From the NCBI GenBank assembly GCA_964019135.1, contig OZ025257.1, positions 17,201,971 through 17,265,970 of the forward strand: a stretch of 64,000 bases of DNA. The letters run 5' to 3'. The translations under genes were made by a program, and so were the position numbers. The stretch is from Arenicola marina (Eukaryota; Annelida; Polychaeta; Arenicolidae). Shown here piece by piece: positions 35,265 to 45,440 of this stretch. The notes under the pieces are model-generated. The model saw nothing but the letters and a program-made list of their open reading frames with translations, did not search any database and had not been told where the DNA came from. Positions within the stretch are counted from its first letter, which is position 1; every line of letters begins with the position of its first letter.

Positions 35265-35473
35265 GGTTGTCAGGTGTGTATCATAAATAATGTCCTCTGC
35301 GACAAATAAAAATCTCGTTTCCTCTCCGAAGTTACGAGCAGTCGGTTCGCTCGTAAACTCGGTTACGAGTTCTTAGTGAAACGCTTTTCATCGTGCTCGT
35401 AACCTAAAATCGGAGTTCTCGAGGTTACGAGCAAAATACGGTTACGATATCATATCTTAGTGAAACGATCCCC

Positions 35474-36538
35474 AGATTACATGAGTTCAGCGGTAAGTGG
35501 CCCTAGCTACCACTGACCCAGATTAAGTAGTGCGGTACGGCAGTTGTGAGTATAGGCGGGTCAATGGGTCTACTCTAACACACTTCCTTTGCCACTGTGG
35601 TTGTATAGACTGTTCAACTAATCGTGATTGTGGTACGTACTGCCAATCCACAAGGAATACAGTATCATTGACTTTGGGCCCTTCGATGGCTATCATGTCT
35701 TCCCTTAAAAACTCGCGCAATTGTTCATTGATGCATAGCTGCGACGTTTGCCTGCAGAAGGTAGGGGCGGAAATGTCCGTTGCGGTTATCACAAATATTT
35801 GAATTCATAAGTAATATATCGTCGCACGCCATGGTCATACACTTTAAATCTTCTGCATTCTGAAAGATATTTTATCAGGTAGATCATTTAAAGTATCGCC
35901 TTTCTGATGAAGCGTTTTTAGTGATCATAAATGCAAACTCCAGACGCCATGTTCTCTATGGTTGATCGATAATTGAAATTACTCATGCAGTATTTTACTC
36001 CCTTAATAAAGAATATTAGAGAACTTCATACGAATGATATGGAGAAGCCTGAATTCGTTAACGATATATATTCGTATTGGCATTGATCTTTAGTTTAAAT
36101 GGTAAGCGGAAAGATAAATATCATATAATGTATCTCGCCAGAAAACTGCGACCTTTTTAGGGGGTTCACATTCGCAAGTCATATGCTAGTCGAATTGTTT
36201 AGGTGCAAGTTTGAATTTGTTATTTCTTTAAAAATAAGTTGGATCTGTCAAAAGTTGACAAAGTACGACGTTTCCATTAAATTACGTTTCGAGACCTGTG
36301 CAGGTGATTAGGTGTTAGTTATTCTTATATGTTAGGCAACTGAAAGCCACGATTTCCTGATCGTCGATCTGTTATTCAGTATTAACTGCACCGGGCAGTA
36401 TGATTGCTACATTGTTACAACAAACATCATTATCGGCGAACTGATCAAGAAAAATCAAACTGTATGCGTTAACGAATTGTGTCAAAACGAACTATTCTCG
36501 CGGTGTTGTCAAGTTGCCCCGTGAATGTCGATTAACTG
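35474..36538. other. End of unit 1, no gene recognised
   Basis: Continues the unit sequence from 12572. Matched at 54763-54842 and about 55670-56820 in unit 2, which has about 830 more bases in the middle. The minus-strand open segment 35523-35792 is not kept in unit 2. Confidence 0.5.
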
Positions 36539-37590
36539 TCAACTAAAGCCGTTCTCTTCTAAGGCGGCGCCACTGCGCCAAATGCACTCAGCCACCAGAA
36601 CGAGGCCGGACGTGACGAGTACAGCTGTCAGTGTGTAACAGACGCCGTAGATCTGTTGCATGGAGACGACGGGTGAGCCGAGGCAGGCGGGGGCGGCATC
36701 CCCTGGTCCCCAGGAGTGGTAGCGCCTATCCCACTCCGCAATCAATGCGTGCTGCCAGGCGTTAGCGATGCTAGCGGACGAAGGACAAAAAGGTTCATCG
36801 ATGTAAAAAGGAAGTTTTAACCTTTCTAGGCCATATCGGGGCACTGAGCAGGATCAAATTGAAAGTATATACGAGCCGTTTCTCTGAAATAACCCCTTAC
36901 TCTTTGCAAAAAAGTAACCGCATGGTTACTGCACAAAAAGTGGCCTGAAGACCAGCTTTCATCAGTTATTGGGTCGCAGTGCCGCAAAAGTGCTTGATAA
37001 TTGCATGTAACGTTGGCGCCTTAGATCTTGCGGAAACGGCGGGTGTACGTTAATAACCCAACTAAGAAAAACCCTCATCATGCAAAAACGGTAAATATAG
37101 AATATTATATATATAAAATTTAAAGCATGATTTGTGTTTTTCTAGTATTGAGCACTGTGAAATATTACATAAGATTCGCAGGCCTTGAGGATTACATAGG
37201 TTGCCCCAGGAGGTTCCCGCGTTGTCCTCTGAGCGAGGTTTCTTGTATCAGAAAGCAGATTAATGTAGGAAGTGCTTATAACCATTATTCAATGCTATCT
37301 TGCACCTAGATGGCTGAAATGGGTTTGCGGTATTGCGAGTTTTTCTGTAGTCTTAACGATGTTGGCTATAAATCTCTGAAGTGATTGGAAACATTTTCAT
37401 CCGGAGATCTGCCGTTATGTAGGGCTTGGCCAAGCATGATGACGTCGCTGAGGCGAAGGGCTCTGATTGGACCTTGTCGAACAAGGTGGTTATATTGAGA
37501 GCCATAATGGTGGGATCAGTCTGGTAAAAGGTCACCTCCGACTCCATAACGTCACCCAGGGCTCCGCGGTCGATGACTACCGAGCAATCA
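36539..37590 (-). pseudogene. Ionotropic glutamate receptor-like remnant, unit 2
   Basis: Two exons remain. 37358-37590 (TTTAATAG acceptor) codes S2 of the ligand-binding domain in one open frame (DCSVVIDRGALGDVMESEVT, then YQTDPTIMALNITTLFDKV and YITADLRMKMFPIT). 36539-36843 codes the end of S2 and M4 (PRYGLERLKL, SPVVSMQQIYGVCYTLTAVL) and stops at 36539. The phases of the two exons fit each other. This copy keeps the S2 bases lost from units 1 and 3 but has lost everything upstream, including M1, the pore and M3, so it cannot make a channel. Confidence 0.75.
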
Positions 37591-37954
37591 CTATTAAAAA
37601 AGGCAAAATGTCATATATACCCATCGGTTTATATTAGAGACGAGGATAATTTGTCGCGAATACCTGTTAATTAACACTAGTCAATAGAAAGCAAGCGATC
37701 TCTCCCCAGTTTCGTTATGTAGGTCGCCCTCTTGTAATTTAACTGCGCTCTTAAATTATGTCTGACACTCAGCCTACACTAACACACGCACAAACTGCAC
37801 TAACGCAGGCACAGCCTGCACTCCGCCGAGCACATCATACTCAGCCTACATCATATGGATTCTCTCCCTGGTCTCTAGTTAACGCAATACTTAATATTTC
37901 TCTTTAATATCATCCTTAGAATTGGACATTTCCCAGGACAATGGTGTCTGACAC

Positions 37955-38470
37955 TGATCACAAAACTGCAAAAGAAAGGTGTTAAAACAGATATGAATGA
38001 CTATAGAGGAACATCATTCCAAACAGCATTCAGTAAGGTACTTATAATCTCTTACAGCAAGGTTATCCTCATGGGCTGATGAACATCGTTTGCGACAAAA
38101 GGAGCAGGCAGGTTACCGAAAGGGGTATTGTACAATCGATCATATTTTTAAACTCGCATATAATACAGAAATATATTTCGAGACCAAAAGGGACGCTGTT
38201 ACGTACTGTATATCGATTTTTCAGCATACCAGCATGCCACATTCCGCACTATGGTATAACTTTATTGGTAAAGGTATTCGGGGAAATATAATCAATATTG
38301 TACGATCTTTTCATTCAAAATTTAAGTCCGCAGAAAACAAACCCCATGGATGGCTTGCTATTTCAATTCCAGTATTGGTACACTACAAAGGTGTATGACC
38401 GCTGTTCGCCTTCTATATCAGCGAATACATTGACATGCTCTCCGAGGGACACTGTCTAGGCATGTTAGAC
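37955..38470 (+). pseudogene. Reverse transcriptase relic, first copy, unit 2
   Basis: Best-kept version of the first relic: QAGYRKGYCTIDHIFKL, then FETKRDAVTYCISIFQHTSM and YNFIGKGIRGNIINIVRSFH, matching fingers and palm of non-LTR reverse transcriptases (QAGFR..., V.Y.F...A, GI.GN..NI). At least two frames are needed, and the active-site box is not recognisable. Confidence 0.65.
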
Positions 38471-38850
38471 AAGGTCTCTGTTACATACTGTATATCGATT
38501 TTTCAGCTTACTAGCATGTCGCATTCTTCCCTATGGTATAACCATATTGGTAAAGGTATTCATGGAAATGTAATCAATATTGTACCATCATTTTATACAA
38601 AACTTAAGTCAGCAATAAAAAGAAACATGCATTGACTAGCTGTTTCAACTGCAGTATTGCTACGCGACAAGGGGGTGTGGTTAGTCCGTTGTTGTTCACC
38701 TTGTATCGCATGGATGTAACACAGGTAGGATAGAGGGGTGTGGCAGGGCACCTTTCATTTGCAGCGCTTCATCCTAACTTGATCCTAACTTTGGCATTCG
38801 ATGACATATATATACGGCTCGGATTTCGGAACATTAGGGAAATGGTCCTT
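38470..38850 (+). pseudogene. Reverse transcriptase relic, second copy, unit 2
   Basis: Repeats SVTYCISIFQLTSMSHSS and YNHIGKGIHGNVINIVPSFY, then the RQGG.LSP-like region (38665-38710) and LTLAFDDIYIRLGF, a likely decayed YADD region. The part at 38705-38730 is the same leader sequence found upstream of the methyltransferases. Confidence 0.6.
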
Positions 38851-39322
38851 TTGACATCACACAAAGACGTTCACACGTTTATTCCATTTAATTTTATTAC
38901 CTTTTCACATATATATTTATACCAAGTATTTGATAATACCTGAATAAATATAAATAGACCATACTTTCGAAATCCCATATTGATGCGTTATTGCAAGATC
39001 ACAAGGCCGTAATGCACAAAAAGAGAGGACCGGTGGCGTTACTTGATCATATATATGTTAGGATCAACTCTAGAAACGAAAATCAAATAAAATCATTCGC
39101 ATCCCCCTCAAAATTATATAATAATGTACAACACACAATATTAGTCCGGTATTGCATATTTTTTCCTTTAATGGTACATGTATCTATCCGCCAAGCTGCG
39201 TGCTCTGTTAATATCCACTGACAGACGTGATATACCCCTGTTTACACCTGGCCACACCAGTAGACGCTTAGCAATTAAAATACTCTTAATTGGCGCAATA
39301 ATCTGTTATTTTGGGAAGACAC

Positions 39323-39532
39323 TGTAATGTATTGAATGTTAACATTATGATGTTTAGCGCCGCCAAGCGAATTAACCGTCAACTGTAAATCATGTGATGT
39401 GATGTTGCGCAAGTGTAGAGGAACGGAAAATAGAACTTGAATGAGCAAGCAAAAAGGCCGGTTGTTTGTCTTGATTTAATCCGAAAATATTAGTGTTCAA
39501 TCCGTCACTGCGAAGTGGAATGTTATATTATA
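39323..39532 (+). repeat. 5' LTR
   Basis: 210 bases, TGTAATGTATTG to ATATTATA; pairs with 41049-41255. Confidence 0.9.
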
Positions 39533-39548
39533 TTTGGCGAAATTTAAT

Positions 39549-40759
39549 TATGGCAACAAGTGTAGCAATTGAACTTGGTGGAGGCGAAGCTACAACTGTA
39601 GGCCAGCGTTAGGACCGGTGGCTACGATCGTTCAGACTCTATTGTGACGGGACAGGAGTAACGAACAAGAAGCAAAAGCGTGCATTGTTGTTACATAGTA
39701 CTGGTGTAGAAATTCAAGATATTTTTTCACGCTGAACGATACAGGTGAATATAATGACTTTGACAAGGCAACCGAGGTGTTAAATCAGTATTTTAAACAT
39801 CAAGTGAATGCACCATATGAACGTTATGTATTCAAGCCAATGATTCAGCATCCCCAGGAAACAGTGGATCAGTTTGTAACAAGGTTGCAACAAAGAGCCG
39901 TTTGTTGTGAATATGGATCACAGACCTCCGAACAAGTGCGTGACCAAGTAATCCGTGGATGTATGTCTACTCACCTACGTCGACAGTTATTAGAAAAAGG
40001 TCAAAACCTGACTCTAACTCAAACGCAAGATATAGCTTGAGCTTGGGAAATGGCCAATTCTCAGGCGGAGAAGATAGGGGAATCCAGGCATGATCAGGTG
40101 AATAATGTGAATTTTAAACAAAGGAGTCAAGTGAAGGAATCGACAAGACATGTGTGTTTTCGCTGTGGACGTGACGGTCACTACAGCAAGGATCCAGCAT
40201 GTCCAGCTCGTGATACAATTTGCAGACGATGTAACCAAAAGGGTCATTTTGCCGTCAGATGTACGACGAGAAGCAGGCATTATGATACCAGAACATTAAA
40301 TTCCAAGGCAGAAGGTACAGCAATCAAGTCAACCATGTGGAAAGTGACAATTCTGATGAATATGCATTTACTGTATCTGATAGCACATGTGAGAAAATAA
40401 CTGTTAATGCAGGTGGCATAGATATTGACATGATTATTGACTCTGGTGCTTCAACGAATGTAATTGATAAAGAGATGCGGGGACGCTTGAAACGTAAGAA
40501 AATAAGGTGTGTTTCATCTCTTTGTTAGAACAAATTGTACCCATATGGATCATCTGAACCTTTGAAGGTATTAGCTCGTTTTTTTGCAGACACCAAAGTA
40601 AATCCGAAATTGAGTATCAAGACAGAGTTCTTGGTGTTTGATGGATGTGGCCAACCATTTCTTGGGTGTGACACAGCTAGAGAATTGGGAATACTGAAGA
40701 TTGTCAATTCTGTAAGTGACTACAGTGAACTGATGAGTAAATACAAAGGCTGTTTTTAA
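39549..40759 (+). pseudogene. gag-protease remnant of the LTR element
   Basis: From ATG at 39549 (MATSVAIELGG) the gag part reads RWLRSFRLYCDGTGVT and, after stops, FKHQVNAPYERYVFKP and QHPQETVDQFVTRLQQRA, a typical Ty3/Gypsy capsid region. Two CCHC zinc knuckles follow (CFRCGRDGHYSKDPAC and CRRCNQKGHFAVRC). In the next frame an aspartic protease has the DSGAS active site (MIIDSGASTNVID at about 40430) and FLGCDTARELGIL. In-frame stops at about 39610, 39737, 40038 and 40527 and a frame change make it non-functional. Confidence 0.85.
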
Positions 40760-41048
40760 GGTGTAGGTAGATTACATAATTATCAACTCAAGATACATGT
40801 TGATGAGAATAAATACACGAGTCAGAAGTCTTCCTAAAAGATTATTAAGTAATGTGTGCATAAATTAAATGTTTGTGCATTGGTGATGTATAGTGAAGTT
40901 GCTAACATTTTATGAAAATCTTAGTCTTGATTGTAATGCTAAAGGGTTTAAGTGTGTGAAACAATTATACATATTTCATCTTTTGTAAACTGATCTTTAA
41001 TGACTGATGTAGATTCGACATATCAAGTATTTGAAAAAAAAGGAGTAA

Positions 41049-41255
41049 TGTAATGTACTGAATGTTAACATTATGATGTTTAGCGCCGCCAAGCGAATTG
41101 ACTGTCAACTGTAAATCATGTGATGTGATGTGCATGTGTAGAAGAATGGAAAATAGAACTTGAATGAGCAAGCAAAAAGGCCGGTTGTTTGTCTTGGCTT
41201 AATCCGAAATCATTAGTGTTCAATCCGTCACTGCGAAGTGGAATGATATATTATA
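41049..41255 (+). repeat. 3' LTR
   Basis: 207 bases, preceded by an A/G-rich tract (AAAAAAAGGAGTAA) and followed by the GACAC target duplication. Confidence 0.9.
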
Positions 41256-41726
41256 GACACCGAAAATACAACTGCGTTCCAATAAGTATCATGTTGCACC
41301 ACACCACGGTGGCCTAACCAATTGTACAAGGCCTAGGTTGGTTACTATACTTAAATCTGAATCTAAATATATTCTCAGTCTTTTAAACTCATAGCCGTAG
41401 TTCACATGACACGGTCACACGTACACGAACATGAAACATTTATTTCGATGGTAATAGCCGTATTTTATTGACCAGAACATAATTAAGTTATAGTTTTATG
41501 CATTCCTCTGCATGCAGCTACAAGTTGATTTCAACCGTGAAACCCCATATATATATATGTTAGACAATGTTAATCAAACATAATATATATATATATATAT
41601 ATTAAAGGTTTGCATGCAACATAATTATATCAATACCAGTCTTGTTAGGCTACAATTTCGTCCAACGAAAGGGTTGTGTCTACATTATTTCTCATTTCAT
41701 CTATATAGCATATTCCTTAATGCCGC
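41256..41726. other. No gene; includes an AT dinucleotide run
   Basis: Unit sequence as at 5650-5926, with a unit-2-specific (TA)n-rich piece at about 41545-41605. Confidence 0.6.
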
Positions 41727-41920
41727 AAGCTGGGTGGCAAGCCCGGCACGTTGGAAGCCAAAGCCGCCGTGTTCGGCAACTGACCACCGAGACCGGTGCT
41801 GTACAGATACAGGACGCCGGGGAGAACGAGGGCTGGGGAAAGCCACAGACAGGCCCTCTTGGAGAGACGCCATTTGAAACTGTGAGGGTCACGTTGGTCT
41901 AAACTTAGCTCTTGCCTCAT
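41727..41920 (-). pseudogene. Methyltransferase N-terminal remnant, copy A2
   Basis: Starts MRQELSLDQRDPHSFKWRLS, then the membrane anchor (CLWLSPALVLPGVLYLYSTG) and stem to GLPPS. It then joins directly to sequence that in unit 1 lies beyond the gene's 3' end (about 5930). A deletion of about 830 bases removed the whole SAM domain. The upstream leader module is kept. Confidence 0.85.
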
Positions 41921-41959
41921 ATTGAATAACACACATAGTTCTTGATCAAATTCGTCAAT

Positions 41960-42260
41960 CCTGATAACATGGATGTAGCATAGGATAAATAGAGGGCAGG
42001 GGCTTGTATAACAAAAACAACGATCGATACCATAAGCACAGTCAGTGCCGTCATTAACGCGTAAATCCCACACACAGGGCATTTACGATTCCATTCGTAT
42101 GTTATACCTTCGGCTGCGACATGTGATGATTGGCGAACCATCAAACAGACACTGATGGAGGAGGTACACAAATCAGACAACAGGCTTGGCTCCCCAGACA
42201 TATTACAATGCCCAAAACACTGAAATACCACATTGAGCCACTCTGCCATCATCAAAACAA
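41960..42260 (-). promoter_or_regulatory. Leader/promoter module of A2
   Basis: Same layout as A1: minus-strand CCAAT near 42128-42134, a TATAAC box near 42100-42106, and the leader to the ATG. It now heads only the truncated A2 remnant. Confidence 0.45.
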
Positions 42261-42454
42261 ATAACATGTAGTAAGTATACAGTAGGATAAGCTAAATGAG
42301 TGTTGATGGAGTCGATAGAAGACTGCTGAAAGCAAATTAAAGCAGCCAAGTATTGTCTCAAACTGTATCTATTTGATTTTAAATGCTCATGATTGATGTT
42401 TCTGTGTAATTATGTTTCTCTTGCGATTGTATGCAACCAAATTTCTTGGTGAAA

Positions 42455-43740
42455 TCTATTATTTGGGGGATAGAGACGCGTCAGTTACATTTGTAGATAT
42501 ACTCGCTGCATATTGCATAATCTATTTGATAATTAATTCATCAACACATTGGTTTATTGCTGCCAGACAGTTTCCTTCGAATTATGTTCCTATTCTCTTC
42601 TATTTTACTACTTTACGATGTACAAAACGGCGTTTTCGTCCCAAAAGTTTTTTTTGGTTTATTTTATATATTTGTCTTATTATTTCTAATAATAAGAGGG
42701 CAGTACATAATAACGCCCCAATGACGGCACATATGAAAAAGACCTTAAAAAGCGAAGAAAATAGAAACAAAACACGTACACAGAAAGCACGTACTCAGAG
42801 GGGTTTGCTCTCTGCTCAGCTGAAGCCTTTTCACCTATCAATATGGAATTTTAACATTCGTCGTTCTTTTGCGACCATAAGTTCTATATTCTTAAAATAA
42901 TATATATATTTAACCCAGCCTAAAATGTTTATGATGTTGCCCTTATTTCTGCATGATTGAGCATATTGCTTGGCTAACATTATTAGACTATTGCTTACTA
43001 CCAAAGCCTTTTTACTTTCAAAAAATACAATTTTCTTGTCTAAGTTTATCTCCAAATTATGATCTCGCATGTACAAACTATTTTCCGACCAGAACTGTTA
43101 AATGTATTTGCATTCACAAAAAGATGTCCTTGAGTTTCACTGACGCTATTACACCAAATGCAATGATCATTCGACTCAATAATCCATTTCTTTAACCAGT
43201 ATTTCTGGACTGAAATGTTGTCAAGAAATTTGTATTGGAAGATACGTGACTTATCGTCAGTGAATAAATTAAACAGTAACAGATAAGCACTCTTATAATA
43301 TTCTGAATCTAATTCACAAAATAGTGTCTAAATCTTTGATTTCTGTATCTTTGAATCAACTAAGCTGGTTTTCATACAGTTATATAGTATCTTATGGTTC
43401 CACGATTCTAGTGTATATACATTATCATTAAAAACAAACTGTAGAGGTTCAATTTCATTTTGCACCGGTATCTCTTCTACATTTGCGGATAATTTTAGTT
43501 TAGAGATAGACTTGACGAGCGCATACCAGTTGAACAATTCTGATTGAGACACACCTCGTTCGTGCCACACTTAAAACGGTATCACTTTATTTGTGTCATC
43601 AAAAATATCCTGAATGCGATGCATGCCATTCCCATGCATTTCCCAACAGGTCGATTTGTTGTTAATTTTCACATTTTTGTTTTATCATATATATTGGTAA
43701 TTCTCGAAAGTTATAAAAGGCCTACAAACAAGCAAAATAG
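42455..43740 (-). pseudogene. L1-like non-LTR retrotransposon, 3' part
   Basis: Minus-strand open pieces give the end of an L1-like ORF2: ERGVSQSELFNWYALVKSIS and LESWNHKILYNCMKTSLVD at 43328-43570, then a decayed zinc-binding reverse transcriptase tail at about 42960-43300. The lower part is untranslated or unrecognised. It interrupts unit sequence that is continuous at about 7470 in unit 1. Confidence 0.6.
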
Positions 43741-44314
43741 TCAGTGATTATATATCCGGCGTAAAATGAATGCTATAATTTGAAAAGCTATTACATCCAG
43801 ATACAGACTGACCCCCCAGATCCATATTTGACCCCTTATATGGATATTGGATATTATTTCTCAACAGAGAAAATGGACTAACGGTCTTGATAACTCGCGT
43901 TCGGGTTTAGCAGTCAATCATTGTCTTTCCTTTACTAGTTTTGTTACTTTTGCTATACTATTGCCACAGTAAAAACCGTTTCAACTATTGACAGCAGCGC
44001 TTGATCACTAACACTGCTCAACTGCTGAACGCTTATCTTGACCCTCTTACGAATCATAACGGCCCGCTGTTCGGTTATGAGGTCGCCTTATGAGATATTA
44101 CGAAAAGTGCATTTTTGTTATCGCTTCAGCAGCTAGATGTGATGGTATTCTCAAATCCAAATGCGACATCTATATGCTGGCACGTTGGTAACCAAATAGC
44201 AAAGACCTTCTCGTGACAAGGGAATATATGGTCAGCCGGCTGTTGTTCGCCACGTGCATCAGGGAAAACATTGATATGCTCTCCGATGCGTACTGTCCAT
44301 GAATTTTGCCAGGA

Positions 44315-45440
44315 CTTAAAACGGTATCACCTTTTTTATGTCATCAAAGTTATCCTGAATGCAATGCATGCCATTCCCATGCATTTCCCAATGTTAATTT
44401 TCCCATTTTTGTTTTACCATATATATCTATTTGCCGGATCAGGGTCTTCCCTCTTTACTGCAGCCTACGATTTGACCATCTCAACATAGTATCAAAACTT
44501 ATCATAATCAATCATATCATAATTAATCATAATTAAAGTATATTAGCAAGTTGAAGTTCAGATGTAATCTTTGCATGTTATGATCCTAGAGTTTTTCCAT
44601 ATATTGTTTTCAGTGAATAAATACCGTCACATTCAAGCTACTCTTGTAAAAATTATCGACCTTAGGTGTGGGGCGTTTAATCCTCCATTTTCAATAGTGT
44701 CTACAGGGGTGTCTCTCTTTATTTTTTTTTATTTTTACCATTCCATATGAAGTGAAATGTCATTTTGTTAATTTGCTTAATTGTGTCTATATCCAAAAAC
44801 AGCGTAGAAAACATAAACTGGAATTTTGATATTAGGTAGGTTTCTATAATTTGTATTTTACCTAATACAGTGATGTTGCGGGTTCGCCATAAGTTGATTA
44901 ATTTCTTCATGTCTATTATCCTATTTGTTTTTTATCATAGCCAGCTGCATTGTCGCACGATATGTAGATATTTTTTATAATGAATAATGAATATTTTCAT
45001 TGGCTCATTAGTCCATTTGATACCAAGCGGTTTTGAATCTTCACCTCTACTACTGCCCAGCCACATAGCTTCAAATTTCTCGTTTGTTGATCTTTAATCC
45101 ACTAAATGGGCCGAACTCTTTTACCACATTTAATAACTTTCTGTCAGATTTCACGTCTGCTACTAGGCTATCTGTGTCATCTGCGTAATGCAACAACCTA
45201 AGTTCCTCCCCTTCTATCATTATACCTTTTGTTTCACTATCTGGTCTTATTTTGATGATACGATCTCTGCACAAATTATAGGGATATGGATATGGAGAGA
45301 GGGGGTTCCGTTGTCTCATTCATCTTCCCACTTCAAATCTCGGCGAAGTTTGTCCTTTATTGATTGTGCAGCTAGAAATATTGTTATAAAATATCGAGAT
45401 CCATTTTCTAAAATTCATGCCAAAGTTGTACATAGTTAAT
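44315..45440 (-). pseudogene. L1-like non-LTR retrotransposon, reverse transcriptase part
   Basis: Minus strand 45071-45319 reads RQRNPLSPYPYPYNLC, then LRLLHYADDTDSLV (YADD active site) and FGPFSGLKINKRE. 44719-44910 reads NLWRTRNITVLGKIQIIETY and MTFHFIWNGK. All are typical of the palm and thumb of L1-like reverse transcriptases. Its lower end (44318-44440) repeats 43571-43700, so this and the 42455-43740 block were once contiguous and are now separated by unit sequence. Confidence 0.7.

Larger units (their letters stand above)
27315..35473. mobile_element. PIF/Harbinger element 2, apparently complete
   Basis: 8159 bases from GGGGACCGTTTCACTAAG to CTTAGTGAAACGATCCCC, with CGTAAC-type motifs repeated inside both ends. 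It carries the two genes expected of an autonomous Harbinger: a HARBI1-like transposase (plus) and a Myb/SANT-like DNA-binding protein (minus), convergently arranged. Both spliced frames are fully open, suggesting recent activity. A single T separates it from element 1, and on the right it meets the unit sequence AGATTAC. No clean 3-bp target duplication can be read. Confidence 0.88.
1..36471. repeat. Segmental duplication unit 1 (interrupted)
   Basis: First of three tandem copies of a large unit. Base 1 is equivalent to 36472 and 56749. Its content reads on from 1-12572 to 35474-36471 once the transposon nest at 12573-35473 is removed, giving about 13.6 kb. Minus-strand order from the right: relic C1 (about 11.1 kb), methyltransferase B1, methyltransferase A1, receptor remnant. 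The chosen boundary is only the window start; the true duplication breakpoint may lie elsewhere in the cycle. Confidence 0.85.
39323..41255 (+). mobile_element. Truncated Ty3/Gypsy-like LTR element
   Basis: 1933 bases flanked by the 5-base target duplication GACAC (39318-39322 and 41256-41260). The LTRs are 210 and 207 bases, start TGTAATG, end TATTATA and differ at about a dozen positions plus a small indel. A TGGCGAA-like primer-binding start follows the 5' LTR and an A/G-rich tract precedes the 3' LTR. Only gag and protease remains are inside; reverse transcriptase, RNase H and integrase are absent. The empty site is visible in unit 1 (about 5650) and unit 3 (about 62368), so insertion followed the duplication. 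Confidence 0.9.

Noticed and set aside
42412..42900. 162-codon plus-strand open frame
   Set aside because: It straddles the junction of unit sequence and antisense L1-like retroelement and shows no domain.
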